The position numbers were made by a program, and so were the translations under genes. 6,855 bases of DNA from NCBI GenBank assembly GCA_002423265.1, contig DIVE01000135.1, forward strand, positions 1 to 6,855, written 5' to 3'. The stretch comes from Methylophilaceae bacterium UBA6140 (lineage in GTDB: Bacteria > Pseudomonadota > Gammaproteobacteria > Burkholderiales > Methylophilaceae). Under the pieces are notes generated by a model that worked only from the letters and a program-made list of their open reading frames with translations, searched no databases and had not been told where the DNA came from. Shown here piece after piece: positions 1 through 6,641 of the stretch. How positions within the stretch are numbered: the first letter of the stretch is position 1; each line of letters starts with the position of its first letter.

Positions 1-44
1 AACATGTAAATACAAAACATGTAAATACAAAACATGTAAAACAA
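1..44. repeat. 15-bp tandem repeat, three copies, at the window edge
   Basis: Units at 1-15 and 16-30 are identical (AACATGTAAATACAA). A third copy at 31-44 lacks a single T (AACATGTAAA-ACAA) and merges with the left arm of the terminator hairpin. Each unit holds the palindrome ACATGT and the start-stop string ATGTAA. All three ATGTAA strings are in the same frame over the first three units because 15 is a multiple of 3. The array touches the left edge, so the true copy number is unknown. It lies downstream of mscL and, probably, of an unseen gene to the left. The repetition is seen directly; its function is unknown. Confidence 0.85.
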
Positions 45-72
45 AGGGCGATTTGATCGCCCTTTGTTTTTT
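41..72. terminator. Rho-independent terminator, probably bidirectional
   Basis: A perfect 12-bp stem (ACAAAGGGCGAT at 41-52 pairs with ATCGCCCTTTGT at 56-67) closes a 3-nt loop. On the plus strand it is followed by six T (67-72), a classic intrinsic terminator for a gene lying left of the window. On the minus strand it begins 28 nt beyond the mscL stop codon and is followed by GTTTTAC, a shorter U-tract, so it can also end the mscL transcript. It is the only terminator-like hairpin with a T-run that I see in the window. Confidence 0.88.
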
Positions 73-95
73 CTGCCGGTCGCTTGTTACGACTG

Positions 96-515
96 CTATT
101 TTTTCAAAGAATCGCGGATTTCACGCAATAGCAGCACGTCTTCCGGCGTCGCCGGCGGCGGTGCAGGCGGCTCTTCGCTACGCAGCCGGTTGATGCTGCG
201 AATCAGCAGAAACACGGCAAACGCGACAATCGTGAAACTGACCACAGCATTGACGAAAAGACCGTAATTCAGCGTCACCGCACCCGCCTCCCTGGCTGCT
301 GCAAGCGTCGCGTAGGGTTCGGCGACAGCGCCTTCCTTCAGCACAAAGAACAGCTCGCTGAAATCCACATTGCCGAGCAGCAAGCCGACCGGCGGCATGA
401 TGATGTCATCGACCAGCGATTTGACGATAGACCCGAATGCAGCGCCGATGATGATACCGACCGCCATATCCACCACATTGCCGCGCATCGCGAAGGCCTT
501 GAATTCTTTTAACAT
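96..515 (-). CDS. mscL: Large-conductance mechanosensitive channel MscL
   Basis: Homopentameric inner-membrane channel that opens under high membrane tension and releases solutes during hypo-osmotic shock. The 139-residue product matches the usual length (E. coli 136). The N-terminal amphipathic helix and first membrane helix are strongly conserved: [21 protein letters not shown] at about residues 8-28, with the small-residue gate region around G20-G28, followed by the DIIMPP turn. A periplasmic loop (about 50-83) is longer than in E. coli, as in many Pseudomonas and betaproteobacterial homologues. The second membrane helix covers about 84-106, then comes a Pro/Ala-rich linker and the C-terminal helix ending [12 protein letters not shown], which forms the cytoplasmic bundle. 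The ATG is preceded by AGGGGA, and the N-terminus aligns with the family. It is divergent from lnt and probably monocistronic, ending at the hairpin at 41-67. Confidence 0.97.
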   Translation of the reverse strand: MLKEFKAFAMRGNVVDMAVGIIIGAAFGSIVKSLVDDIIMPPVGLLLGNVDFSELFFVLKEGAVAEPYATLAAAREAGAVTLNYGLFVNAVVSFTIVAFAVFLLIRSINRLRSEEPPAPPPATPEDVLLLREIRDSLKK

Positions 516-519
516 GTGA

Positions 520-525
520 TCCCCT
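520..525 (-). promoter_or_regulatory. Ribosome binding site of mscL
   Basis: On the minus strand AGGGGA sits 4 nt before the ATG whose first base is at 515. It is a reasonable Shine-Dalgarno match and supports that start. No convincing minus-strand -35/-10 pair was found between mscL and lnt. Confidence 0.6.
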
Positions 526-534
526 GTTGATTAT

Positions 535-564
535 GAAACTTCGCATTTGCCCAGACGCTATAAT
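535..564 (+). promoter_or_regulatory. Probable sigma-70 promoter for lnt and the downstream operon
   Basis: A perfect -10 box TATAAT lies at 559-564. The -35 region is weak: GAAACT at 535-540 (18-bp spacer) or AAACTT at 536-541 (17-bp spacer), so an activator may be needed or the promoter may be weak. Predicted transcription starts near 571, giving a leader of about 27 nt before the chosen TTG start at 598. The box lies in the only non-coding gap upstream of the rightward gene cluster and is outside the mscL coding region. This is a consensus match only. Confidence 0.5.
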
Positions 565-587
565 GCAAAAAGATTCTCTCATCGTCC

Positions 588-591
588 AGGA
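588..591 (+). promoter_or_regulatory. Ribosome binding site deciding the lnt TTG start
   Basis: AGGA at 588-591 is followed by a 6-nt spacer and TTG at 598, an ideal distance. The other in-frame TTG, at 547, lies upstream of the TATAAT box and would not be on a transcript made from it, so 598 is preferred. Confidence 0.55.
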
Positions 592-597
592 TTTCAA

Positions 598-2073
598 TTG
601 ACCCGCCTTTTTCATTCGGAAAGCTTTCGCCTTTTACTCGCTGCAGCACTGGGCAGCCTCTCGGTTCTGGGTTTCGCCCCTTTCCATCTGTTTCCCACAA
701 CAATTCTCGGTATCGCCGGGCTGTTCTATCTGTGGCAACAGGCAGCGGCACCGAAACAGGCCGCGTGGCTCGGCTTCAGTTACGGGCTGGGCTTTTTCAT
801 CAGCGGCATCTACTGGATTTACATCAGCCTGCATGATTTCGGCGGCATGCCCTGGTGGATGGCTGCATTCTCGACCTTCTGCCTGTGCGCATTTCTTTCG
901 CTCTTTCCGCTGCTGGCCGGTTGGCTCAGTAAACGCTCTTCCCTTCTGCTTTTGAGCGCGCCGCTGCTGTGGGCATTACTGGAATGGGTGCGCGGCTGGA
1001 TATTCACCGGCTTTCCATGGCTTGCCATCGGGTATTCGCAAACGCCCAACAGCCCGTTGGCCGGCTTCCTGCCCGTCAGCGGTGTCTATGGCGTTTCGCT
1101 GTTGACGGCTGCCACCGCCGCGTTGCTGGTCCTTTTCGCAAACGGCTTCCGCAGGAAGCTGGTACTGTCGTTGTTGCTCCCAATGTGGCTGGGCGGAGCC
1201 TTGCTGAAAATGGTGCCCTGGACCTCGCCCGTCGGAGCGCCGGTCAGCATCGCACTGTTACAGGGCAATATCGCCCAGGACCTCAAGTGGCAGGAAGGCG
1301 AGCTGCAACGCACGCTCGACATTTACCACCAGTTGGTCACCGACACTGCGGCACGGCTGATCGTACTGCCGGAAACAGCATTGCCCATGCTCTCGCAACA
1401 CGTACCGGCCGATTATCTCGCCAGCCTCGAAGCGCACGCCAGAAATCAGCAGGGCGATCTGCTCTACGGCGTCGTGGAATACGAAAACGAAGCCTTCTAC
1501 AACAGCATGCTCAGCATCGGCAGCGCACCGCGTCAGCACTACCGCAAAACGCATCTGGTGCCGTTTGGCGAATTCATTCCGCTAAAACAAGTCTTCGGCT
1601 GGATCTACCGCGACTGGCTCAATATCCCGCTCACCGATCTCGCCCGTGGCGGCTTCGACCAGCAGCCGCTGGAAGTCGCCGGTCAGAAAGTCGCGATCAA
1701 TATCTGTTACGAAGATGTCTTCGGCGAAGAAATCATCTACCAGCTGCCGCAGGCCACGCTATTGGTCAACACCAGCAATGACGCCTGGTACGGTGAATCG
1801 ACAGCGGCTTATCAACATTTGCAGATCTCCCAGGCGCGGGCGCTGGAGACCGGCCGCATGATGCTGCGTGCCACCAATACCGGCGCCACTGCCATCATCG
1901 ACCGCAACGGGGAGGTGCTGGCGCAGCTGCCGCATTTCCGCACCGGCATCCTCGAAGGCGAGGCTCAGGGCTATGAGGGCAGCACACCTTACAGCCGTTT
2001 CGGCAACCGGCTCTTTCTGCTGATCGCCGCGTCAGGCCTGCTTTACCTTTTGTGGCACCGTAAAAAGAAGTAA
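598..2073 (+). CDS. lnt: Apolipoprotein N-acyltransferase Lnt
   Basis: Inner-membrane enzyme that moves an acyl chain from phospholipid to the N-terminal cysteine of diacylated apolipoproteins, the last step of lipoprotein maturation before Lol sorting. From the TTG start the product is 491 residues (E. coli 512). The N-terminal half is a membrane domain with about six hydrophobic segments, including the family signatures GIYWIYISLHDFGG and FTGFPWLAIGYSQ. The C-terminal half is a periplasmic nitrilase-like (CN hydrolase) domain followed by one last hydrophobic segment, LFLLIAASGLLYLLW. The Glu-Lys-Cys triad is intact: E259 in VLPETALP, K317 in YRKTHLVPFGEF, C370 in NICYEDVFG. The glutamate of PFGEF, also important in E. 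coli, is present. An in-frame TTG at 547 would add 17 residues but lies before the -10 box. It is probably the first gene of the operon; glyQ follows after 40 nt. The function is secure; the start is less so. Confidence 0.95.
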   Translation: MTRLFHSESFRLLLAAALGSLSVLGFAPFHLFPTTILGIAGLFYLWQQAAAPKQAAWLGFSYGLGFFISGIYWIYISLHDFGGMPWWMAAFSTFCLCAFLSLFPLLAGWLSKRSSLLLLSAPLLWALLEWVRGWIFTGFPWLAIGYSQTPNSPLAGFLPVSGVYGVSLLTAATAALLVLFANGFRRKLVLSLLLPMWLGGALLKMVPWTSPVGAPVSIALLQGNIAQDLKWQEGELQRTLDIYHQLVTDTAARLIVLPETALPMLSQHVPADYLASLEAHARNQQGDLLYGVVEYENEAFYNSMLSIGSAPRQHYRKTHLVPFGEFIPLKQVFGWIYRDWLNIPLTDLARGGFDQQPLEVAGQKVAINICYEDVFGEEIIYQLPQATLLVNTSNDAWYGESTAAYQHLQISQARALETGRMMLRATNTGATAIIDRNGEVLAQLPHFRTGILEGEAQGYEGSTPYSRFGNRLFLLIAASGLLYLLWHRKKK

Positions 2074-2113
2074 AATCAAACCCTTTCGCCAACCCTGAAC
2101 AGCTTGCATAACA

Positions 2114-3034
2114 ATGGCACTCACATTTCAAGAGATCATTCTCACGCTACAACAATATTGGGACAAGCAGGGCTGCACATTGCTGCAACCCTACGACATG
2201 GAAGTCGGCGCCGGCACTTCGCACACCGCCACCTTTCTGCGCGCGCTCGGCCCGGAGCCATGGAAGGCCGCTTATGTGCAGCCCAGCCGCCGCCCCAAGG
2301 ACGGCCGCTACGGTGAAAACCCCAACCGTTTGCAGCATTACTACCAATATCAGGTCGTGCTGAAACCGGCCCCGGCCAACATTCTCGAGCTCTATCTAAG
2401 TTCGCTCGAAGCGCTGGGTTTCAACCTGAAGGAAAATGACATCCGCTTCGTCGAGGACGACTGGGAAAACCCGACGCTGGGCGCCTGGGGCCTGGGCTGG
2501 GAAGTCTGGCTCAACGGCATGGAAGTCACCCAGTTCACCTATTTCCAGCAGGTCGGCGGCATCGACTGCAAACCGATTACCGGCGAGATCACCTACGGCC
2601 TGGAACGTCTGGCCATGTATCTGCAGGGTGTGGAAAACGTCTACGACCTCACCTACTCGCCCGGCGTCAGCTATGGCGATGTCTTCCTGCAGAACGAGAA
2701 AGAGCAGTCCGCCTACAACTTCGAGCACAGCGATGTCGATTTTCTGCTCACCGCTTTCAACGCCCACGAAAAACAGGCCAAACACCTGATGGAAAACCAG
2801 CTCGCCCTGCCGGCCTACGAGCAGGTGCTGAAGGCAGCGCACACGTTCAACCTGCTGGATGCGCGCGGCGCCATCTCCGTCACCGAGCGCGCCGCCTATA
2901 TCGGCCGTATCCGCAACCTGGCGCGTAGCGTCGCCGCCAGCTATTTGGACAGCCGCGCCCGCCTCGGCTTCCCGATGGCACCCAGGGAATGGGCAGATGA
3001 AGTATTGGCTCAGATCGAAAAGAAGGTGGCGTAA
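2114..3034 (+). CDS. glyQ: Glycyl-tRNA synthetase alpha subunit
   Basis: Catalytic subunit of the bacterial heterotetrameric (alpha2beta2) glycyl-tRNA synthetase; it activates glycine with ATP and charges tRNA-Gly in the cytoplasm. The 306 residues match the family length (E. coli 303). The class II core is highly conserved: [20 protein letters not shown] at residues 27-46, [17 protein letters not shown] at 56-72 (motif 2 region), [18 protein letters not shown] at 129-146, and [14 protein letters not shown] at 157-170 (motif 3). The ATG at 2114 gives the family N-terminus ([16 protein letters not shown]). No good Shine-Dalgarno sequence is visible in the 40 nt before it, so initiation may depend on coupling to lnt or on an unstructured leader. 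Its partner glyS follows after an unusually long 153-nt gap holding a repeat element. Confidence 0.98.
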   Translation: MALTFQEIILTLQQYWDKQGCTLLQPYDMEVGAGTSHTATFLRALGPEPWKAAYVQPSRRPKDGRYGENPNRLQHYYQYQVVLKPAPANILELYLSSLEALGFNLKENDIRFVEDDWENPTLGAWGLGWEVWLNGMEVTQFTYFQQVGGIDCKPITGEITYGLERLAMYLQGVENVYDLTYSPGVSYGDVFLQNEKEQSAYNFEHSDVDFLLTAFNAHEKQAKHLMENQLALPAYEQVLKAAHTFNLLDARGAISVTERAAYIGRIRNLARSVAASYLDSRARLGFPMAPREWADEVLAQIEKKVA

Positions 3035-3052
3035 AAATGCACATCACCCCTG

Positions 3053-3178
3053 CCGTCATTTCGGCGCCGGCTGGAATCAAACAAAAAAACCACTCCGTGC
3101 AGCGGACAATTTCCATTTTTGTTCCGCGCTGCGGAAGTCATTCAATCAACTGGATTCCGGCCGGCGCCGGAATGACGG
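3053..3178. repeat. REP/MITE-like imperfect palindrome between glyQ and glyS
   Basis: The outer arms at 3053-3079 and 3152-3178 are inverted copies matching at 24 of 27 positions. Each is a form of CCGTCATTCCGGCGCCGGC plus GGAATC. The right arm is itself a hairpin with an 8-bp perfect stem (3154-3161 with 3166-3173); the matching bases in the left arm contain two changes. An inner pair of related arms (about 3094-3109 and 3119-3137, including TTCCGC-GCT-GCGGAA at 3122-3136) shares the same centre near 3115, so the whole is one roughly 126-bp palindrome with no coding content. Repeats of the GTCATTCC...GGAATC type are widespread mobile or extragenic repeats in Proteobacteria, which is general knowledge. 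No clear target duplication is visible. It may fold in the glyQ-glyS mRNA. It accounts for most of the 153-nt intergenic gap. Confidence 0.8.
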
Positions 3179-3180
3179 GG
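3177..3180 (+). promoter_or_regulatory. Probable glyS Shine-Dalgarno formed by the end of the repeat
   Basis: GGGG at 3177-3180, 7 nt before the glyS ATG, is the only purine-rich SD-like string upstream of glyS. Its first two bases belong to the right arm of the palindrome at 3053-3178 and would pair with the left arm if the long hairpin formed, so accessibility could depend on folding. This is inference from position. Confidence 0.4.
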
Positions 3181-3187
3181 TTTAAGC

Positions 3188-5329
3188 ATGAGCAGTAAAA
3201 ATTTATTGGTGGAATTGTTTGTTGAAGAGCTGCCGCCAAAAGCACTGAAAAGACTCGGGGAATCGTTTTCCGAAAGTATTTACCAGGAACTTGCCTCAAG
3301 AAAACTTTTAAGCAGTTCGTCGCAAGCTAGCGCTTTTGCCTCACCACGACGGTTGGCAGTAATCATTACACAAGTTTCGGATGTCGCTCCTGACGAACAG
3401 GTTTCTGAAAAATTGATGCCTGTCGCGATCGCGTTGAAAGACAACAAGCCAACAGATGCATTGCGCAAGCGATTGGCAAAAATCGGTCGTGAAAATCTGG
3501 CCGATCTCTGGCCCAATGCCGAGCACGGTGCGGACAGACTTTATATCGAAAATGACGGCAAGGCCGAGTCTGTCTATTTAAGTTCATTAGCCAAAGGCTC
3601 AAGCCTTCTGGTTGGTCTTCAAAGCGCCTTGGAACTCGCGATCAGCAAACTGCCCATTCCCAAGGTCATGACCTATCAGCTGTACGAAAACTGCCAACAG
3701 CCCGGCTGGGACAGCGTCCACTTCGTGCGCCCCGCGCATGGTCTGGTCGCGCTGCATGGCAGCGATGTAGTGCCCGTCAGCGTGCTCGGTCTGCAAGCCG
3801 GCAACACAACCCAGGGCCATCGTTTTGAGGCCAGCTGGCCTGAAATCATACTTCAGAGTGCAGACAGTTATGCGCAACAACTGCAGGAAGAAGGCGCCGT
3901 CATCGCCGGCTTCGAGCAGCGTCGGGCCGAGATCGTGCGTCAGCTGAATGAGGCTGCCGCCAGGGAAAACCTGAAACCGATCGAGGACGAGGCGCTACTC
4001 GATGAAGTGACGGCGCTGGTAGAGCGCCCCAATGTGTTGCTCGGCCAGTTCGAGCAAGCCTTTCTCGAAGTACCGCAGGAATGTCTGATTCTGACCATGA
4101 AGGCCAACCAGAAGTACTTCCCCCTGCTTAATGCCGATGGCCGCCTGACCAACAAATTTCTCATCGTTTCCAACATCGCCCCGGCCGATCCGTCCAAGGT
4201 CATCGGCGGCAACGAGCGCGTTGTGCGGCCGCGTCTGGCCGATGCCAAATTCTTCTTCGATCAGGACCGCAAAAAGCCGCTGGAGTCGCGCGTGCTCGGG
4301 CTGGCCAAAGTGGTGTACCACAACAAGCTGGGCACCCAGGGTGAGCGCGTTCAACGTGTTTCAGCCATTGCCCGCGCCATCGGCCAGCAGCTGGGCGGCG
4401 ATGCGCTGGCACAGCAGGCTGATCAGGCCGCGTTGCTGGCAAAGGCCGATCTGCTGACGGACATGGTCGGAGAATTCCCCGAACTGCAGGGCATCATGGG
4501 CCGCTATTATGCCCAGCACGACGGCCTGCCGGACGATATTGCCTGCGCGATTGAAGACCACTACAAGCCCCGTTTCGCCGGCGATGAGCTGCCGCGCAGC
4601 CAGGTCGGCCTCTGCGTCGCGCTGGCCGACAAGCTGGAAACGCTGGTAGGGCTGTTCGGCATCGGCGAAAAGCCGACCGGCGACAAGGATCCATTCGCGC
4701 TGCGCCGCCATGCGCTGGGCGTGGTACGCATGTTGAGCGAACGCCAATTGCCGCTCGCGCTCGACACCTTGCTGCAGCAAGCTGCTGCCGCGTTCGGCAA
4801 GCAGATTTCAGACCCCACTGCAGCACTGGCCGATTTTATCTATGAACGTCTGGCAGGCAACCTGCGCGAACACGGTTACCAGCCGCAGGAGGTGGACGCG
4901 GTGCTGAGCCTGCGCCCGCAGAATCTGGGCGATGTCGCCAATCGTCTTGCCGCCGTGCGCGCCTTCGCCGCGCTACCCGAGGCTGCAAGTCTCGCCGCCG
5001 CCAACAAGCGCGTCGGCAACATCCTGAAAAAAGCGGAAACCGCGATCACTGCCCGGGTCGATGCCGCCTTGTTGAAGGAAGCGGCGGAAGCCGCCCTGCA
5101 AGAGGCGCTGCTGAAGGTCAAGCCGCAGGCTGACAAGGCTTTTGAACAAGGCGACTACACTGCCTCCCTGCAGGCGCTGGCAGCCCTGAAAGCGCCGGTC
5201 GACGACTTTTTCGACAACGTCATGGTCAACGCTGAAGACCCTGCGCTGAAGGCAAACCGCCTCGGGCTGCTGGCAACCTTGCACGAATCCATGAACCGTG
5301 TTGCTGACTTATCCAAGCTGGCGGCGTAA
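3188..5329 (+). CDS. glyS: Glycyl-tRNA synthetase beta subunit
   Basis: Beta subunit of heterotetrameric GlyRS, needed for tRNA-Gly recognition and full aminoacylation with GlyQ. At 713 residues it is slightly longer than E. coli GlyS (689). Recognisable blocks in order: LLVELFVEELPPKALK (6-21), SPRRLAV near 53, KLPIPK (154-159), HFVRPAHG (178-185), MKANQKYFP (304-312), VRPRLADAKFFFDQDRKKPLE ending near 366, an HD-domain segment around H444-D445 (YYAQHDGLPDDI) continuing to KPRFAGDELP, DKDPFALRRHALG from 499, and the C-terminal anticodon-binding-type region with AANKRVGNILKK from 605. The reading frame is intact. About the first 140 codons are AT-richer (3181-3600 is about 46% GC) and contain four TTA and three AGA codons, unlike the remainder. 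The start at 3188 fits the family N-terminus. gmhB follows after 9 nt. Confidence 0.98.
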   Translation: MSSKNLLVELFVEELPPKALKRLGESFSESIYQELASRKLLSSSSQASAFASPRRLAVIITQVSDVAPDEQVSEKLMPVAIALKDNKPTDALRKRLAKIGRENLADLWPNAEHGADRLYIENDGKAESVYLSSLAKGSSLLVGLQSALELAISKLPIPKVMTYQLYENCQQPGWDSVHFVRPAHGLVALHGSDVVPVSVLGLQAGNTTQGHRFEASWPEIILQSADSYAQQLQEEGAVIAGFEQRRAEIVRQLNEAAARENLKPIEDEALLDEVTALVERPNVLLGQFEQAFLEVPQECLILTMKANQKYFPLLNADGRLTNKFLIVSNIAPADPSKVIGGNERVVRPRLADAKFFFDQDRKKPLESRVLGLAKVVYHNKLGTQGERVQRVSAIARAIGQQLGGDALAQQADQAALLAKADLLTDMVGEFPELQGIMGRYYAQHDGLPDDIACAIEDHYKPRFAGDELPRSQVGLCVALADKLETLVGLFGIGEKPTGDKDPFALRRHALGVVRMLSERQLPLALDTLLQQAAAAFGKQISDPTAALADFIYERLAGNLREHGYQPQEVDAVLSLRPQNLGDVANRLAAVRAFAALPEAASLAAANKRVGNILKKAETAITARVDAALLKEAAEAALQEALLKVKPQADKAFEQGDYTASLQALAALKAPVDDFFDNVMVNAEDPALKANRLGLLATLHESMNRVADLSKLAA

Positions 5330-5338
5330 GCTCACGTT

Positions 5339-5917
5339 ATGAAATTAGTTATTCTCGACCGCGACGGCGTCATCAACCACGACAGCCCGCACTTCATCAA
5401 GAGCCCGGATGAGTGGAAGCCCATCCTCGGCAGTCTGGAAGCCATTGCGCTGCTGAATCAGTCCGGCTTCCGCGTGGCGCTGGCAACCAACCAGTCCGGG
5501 ATCAGCCGTGGCCTGTTCGACATGGCGACACTGAACGCGATTCACGACAAGATGGTTCGGGCGCTGGGTCAGTTCGGCGGACGTATCGACGCGCTGTTCT
5601 ATTGCCCGCATGGGGCTGACGACAACTGCGGTTGCCGCAAGCCGAAATCCGGCATGATCGAGGAAATCGGCCGCCGCTTCGCGATCGATCTCAATACGGT
5701 TTACAGCGTGGGCGATTCGTTGCGCGATCTGCAGGCCAGTGCCAAGCATGGCGCCCAATGCATTCTGGTGCGCACCGGCAAGGGCGAAAAGACCTTGGCC
5801 GAAGGCGGCCTGCCGGAAGATACCTGGGTTTGTGCAGACCTTGCAGAGGCCGCTCAGCGCATCATCGCGCATGATCAGAGCAAGAGCCTGATTCATCCGC
5901 CCATGTCGCTGGTTTGA
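5339..5917 (+). CDS. gmhB: D-glycero-beta-D-manno-heptose-1,7-bisphosphate 7-phosphatase
   Basis: Cytoplasmic HAD-superfamily phosphatase that removes the C7 phosphate of heptose-1,7-bisphosphate on the way to ADP-L-glycero-D-manno-heptose, the precursor of the LPS inner core. It has 192 residues, typical for the family. HAD motif I is DRDGV with nucleophile D7 and acid/base D9; motif II is TNQSG (50-54); the motif III lysine lies in RKPKSGM (100-106); motif IV is GDSLRDL with D126 and D130. The structural zinc site is complete: C89, H91, C97, C99, with a short loop between the pairs compared with E. coli GmhB. The ATG at 5339 gives the family start MKLVILDRDG. No strong SD is seen, and the 9-nt distance to glyS suggests translational coupling. 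Related histidinol-phosphatases share the fold, but the zinc-loop pattern and operon context favour GmhB. Confidence 0.92.
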   Translation: MKLVILDRDGVINHDSPHFIKSPDEWKPILGSLEAIALLNQSGFRVALATNQSGISRGLFDMATLNAIHDKMVRALGQFGGRIDALFYCPHGADDNCGCRKPKSGMIEEIGRRFAIDLNTVYSVGDSLRDLQASAKHGAQCILVRTGKGEKTLAEGGLPEDTWVCADLAEAAQRIIAHDQSKSLIHPPMSLV

Positions 5918-5927
5918 ACGGGCCGGC

Positions 5928-6641
5928 ATGCTGATTTTCCTGCGTTCCTTGATCTTTACGCTCGGGCAGTGGTTGTTCACCCTGTTTTTCGGGCTGTTCG
6001 CCATCCTTACCTTTCCGTTCCGGCCGGTGACGCGCTATCGCATCATTTCGGTCTGGGCACGTTCCATGCTGTGGTGGCTGCGGGTGACCTGCAACGTGCG
6101 CTACCGTGTGATCGGGCGCGAGCATATTCCGCAAACGCCCAGCATCATCCTTTCCAAACACCAATCGGCATGGGAAACGCTGGCTTTTCAGGAGATTTTT
6201 CCGCCGCAGGTCTGGGTGCTGAAACGCGAACTGCTTTGGGTGCCTTTCTTCGGCTGGGGGCTGGCGATGACCTCGCCGATTGCGATCAACCGCAGCGCGG
6301 GTCGCGAAGCCCTGAAACAGTTGGTCGAACAAGGCAAGGACCGCATGAAGAAGGGTTTCTGGGTCGTCATTTTCCCTGAGGGCACGCGCATGCAGCCGGG
6401 CCGGAAGGGCAAATACCATATCGGCGGCGCCTGGCTTGCCGCCCATAGCGGCGCCACCGTGGTGCCGGTGGCGCATAATGCCGGCGAATACTGGCCGAAG
6501 AACGCCTTTCTCAAACGGCCCGGCACCATTACGGTCAGCATCGGCAAGCCGATTGAAAGTGCGGGCCTGAAACCGGACGAACTCAACCATCGTGTCGAAC
6601 AATGGATAGAGCAGGAAATGCCGCGCCTCTCGCAATCATGA
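5928..6641 (+). CDS. PlsC-like lysophospholipid acyltransferase (1-acyl-sn-glycerol-3-phosphate acyltransferase family)
   Basis: Membrane-associated acyltransferase of the LPLAT/PlsC family, which typically converts lysophosphatidate to phosphatidate using acyl-ACP or acyl-CoA. The 237 residues begin with a strongly hydrophobic helix (about 2-30) that anchors it in the inner membrane. Family blocks in order: SKHQSAWET at 76-84 (motif I), KRELLWVPFFGWGL then AINRS at 99-123 (motif II region), FPEGTR at 149-154 (motif III), and VVPVAHNAG at 178-186 (motif IV). The catalytic histidine is H78, but the usual HX4D aspartate is replaced by E83 (HX4E). I recall this variant in betaproteobacterial relatives beside gmhB, so it is probably lineage-normal. 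It starts 10 nt after gmhB and its stop overlaps the next start as ATGA. The general family is certain; whether it is the main housekeeping PlsC or acts on another lysolipid is not settled. Confidence 0.9.
   Translation: MLIFLRSLIFTLGQWLFTLFFGLFAILTFPFRPVTRYRIISVWARSMLWWLRVTCNVRYRVIGREHIPQTPSIILSKHQSAWETLAFQEIFPPQVWVLKRELLWVPFFGWGLAMTSPIAINRSAGREALKQLVEQGKDRMKKGFWVVIFPEGTRMQPGRKGKYHIGGAWLAAHSGATVVPVAHNAGEYWPKNAFLKRPGTITVSIGKPIESAGLKPDELNHRVEQWIEQEMPRLSQS

Noticed and set aside
1..44. A CRISPR array
   Set aside because: Units are directly adjacent with no unique spacers, the repeat is only 15 bp, and there are no cas genes.
516..597. A minus-strand promoter for mscL (CATAAT at 530-535)
   Set aside because: Transcription from it would begin at about 523, inside the ribosome binding site, and no suitable -35 box sits 16-18 bp upstream.
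969..1781. A 270-codon open frame inside lnt in another frame
   Set aside because: Arg/Ala-rich translation typical of a shadow frame in GC-rich DNA; lnt in the same region has clear family motifs and its full catalytic triad.
3053..3178. The palindrome as an intrinsic terminator of glyQ
   Set aside because: The hairpins are GC-rich, but the right arm is followed by GGGGTTTAAGC, not a U-tract, and glyS directly downstream needs the same transcript.
2859..3185. A plus-strand open frame spanning the end of glyQ and the intergenic repeat
   Set aside because: Mostly a shadow of glyQ in another frame that runs on through the palindrome; no family resemblance.
5345..6004. A 219-codon minus-strand open frame opposite gmhB
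   Set aside because: It lies antisense to a fully conserved gmhB with intact HAD and zinc motifs; its translation shows no recognisable domain and it has no SD or promoter support.
5862..6635. A 257-codon minus-strand open frame opposite the PlsC-like gene
   Set aside because: Mirror of codon bias in the real gene; low-complexity His/Arg/Gln-rich product with no recognised motif.
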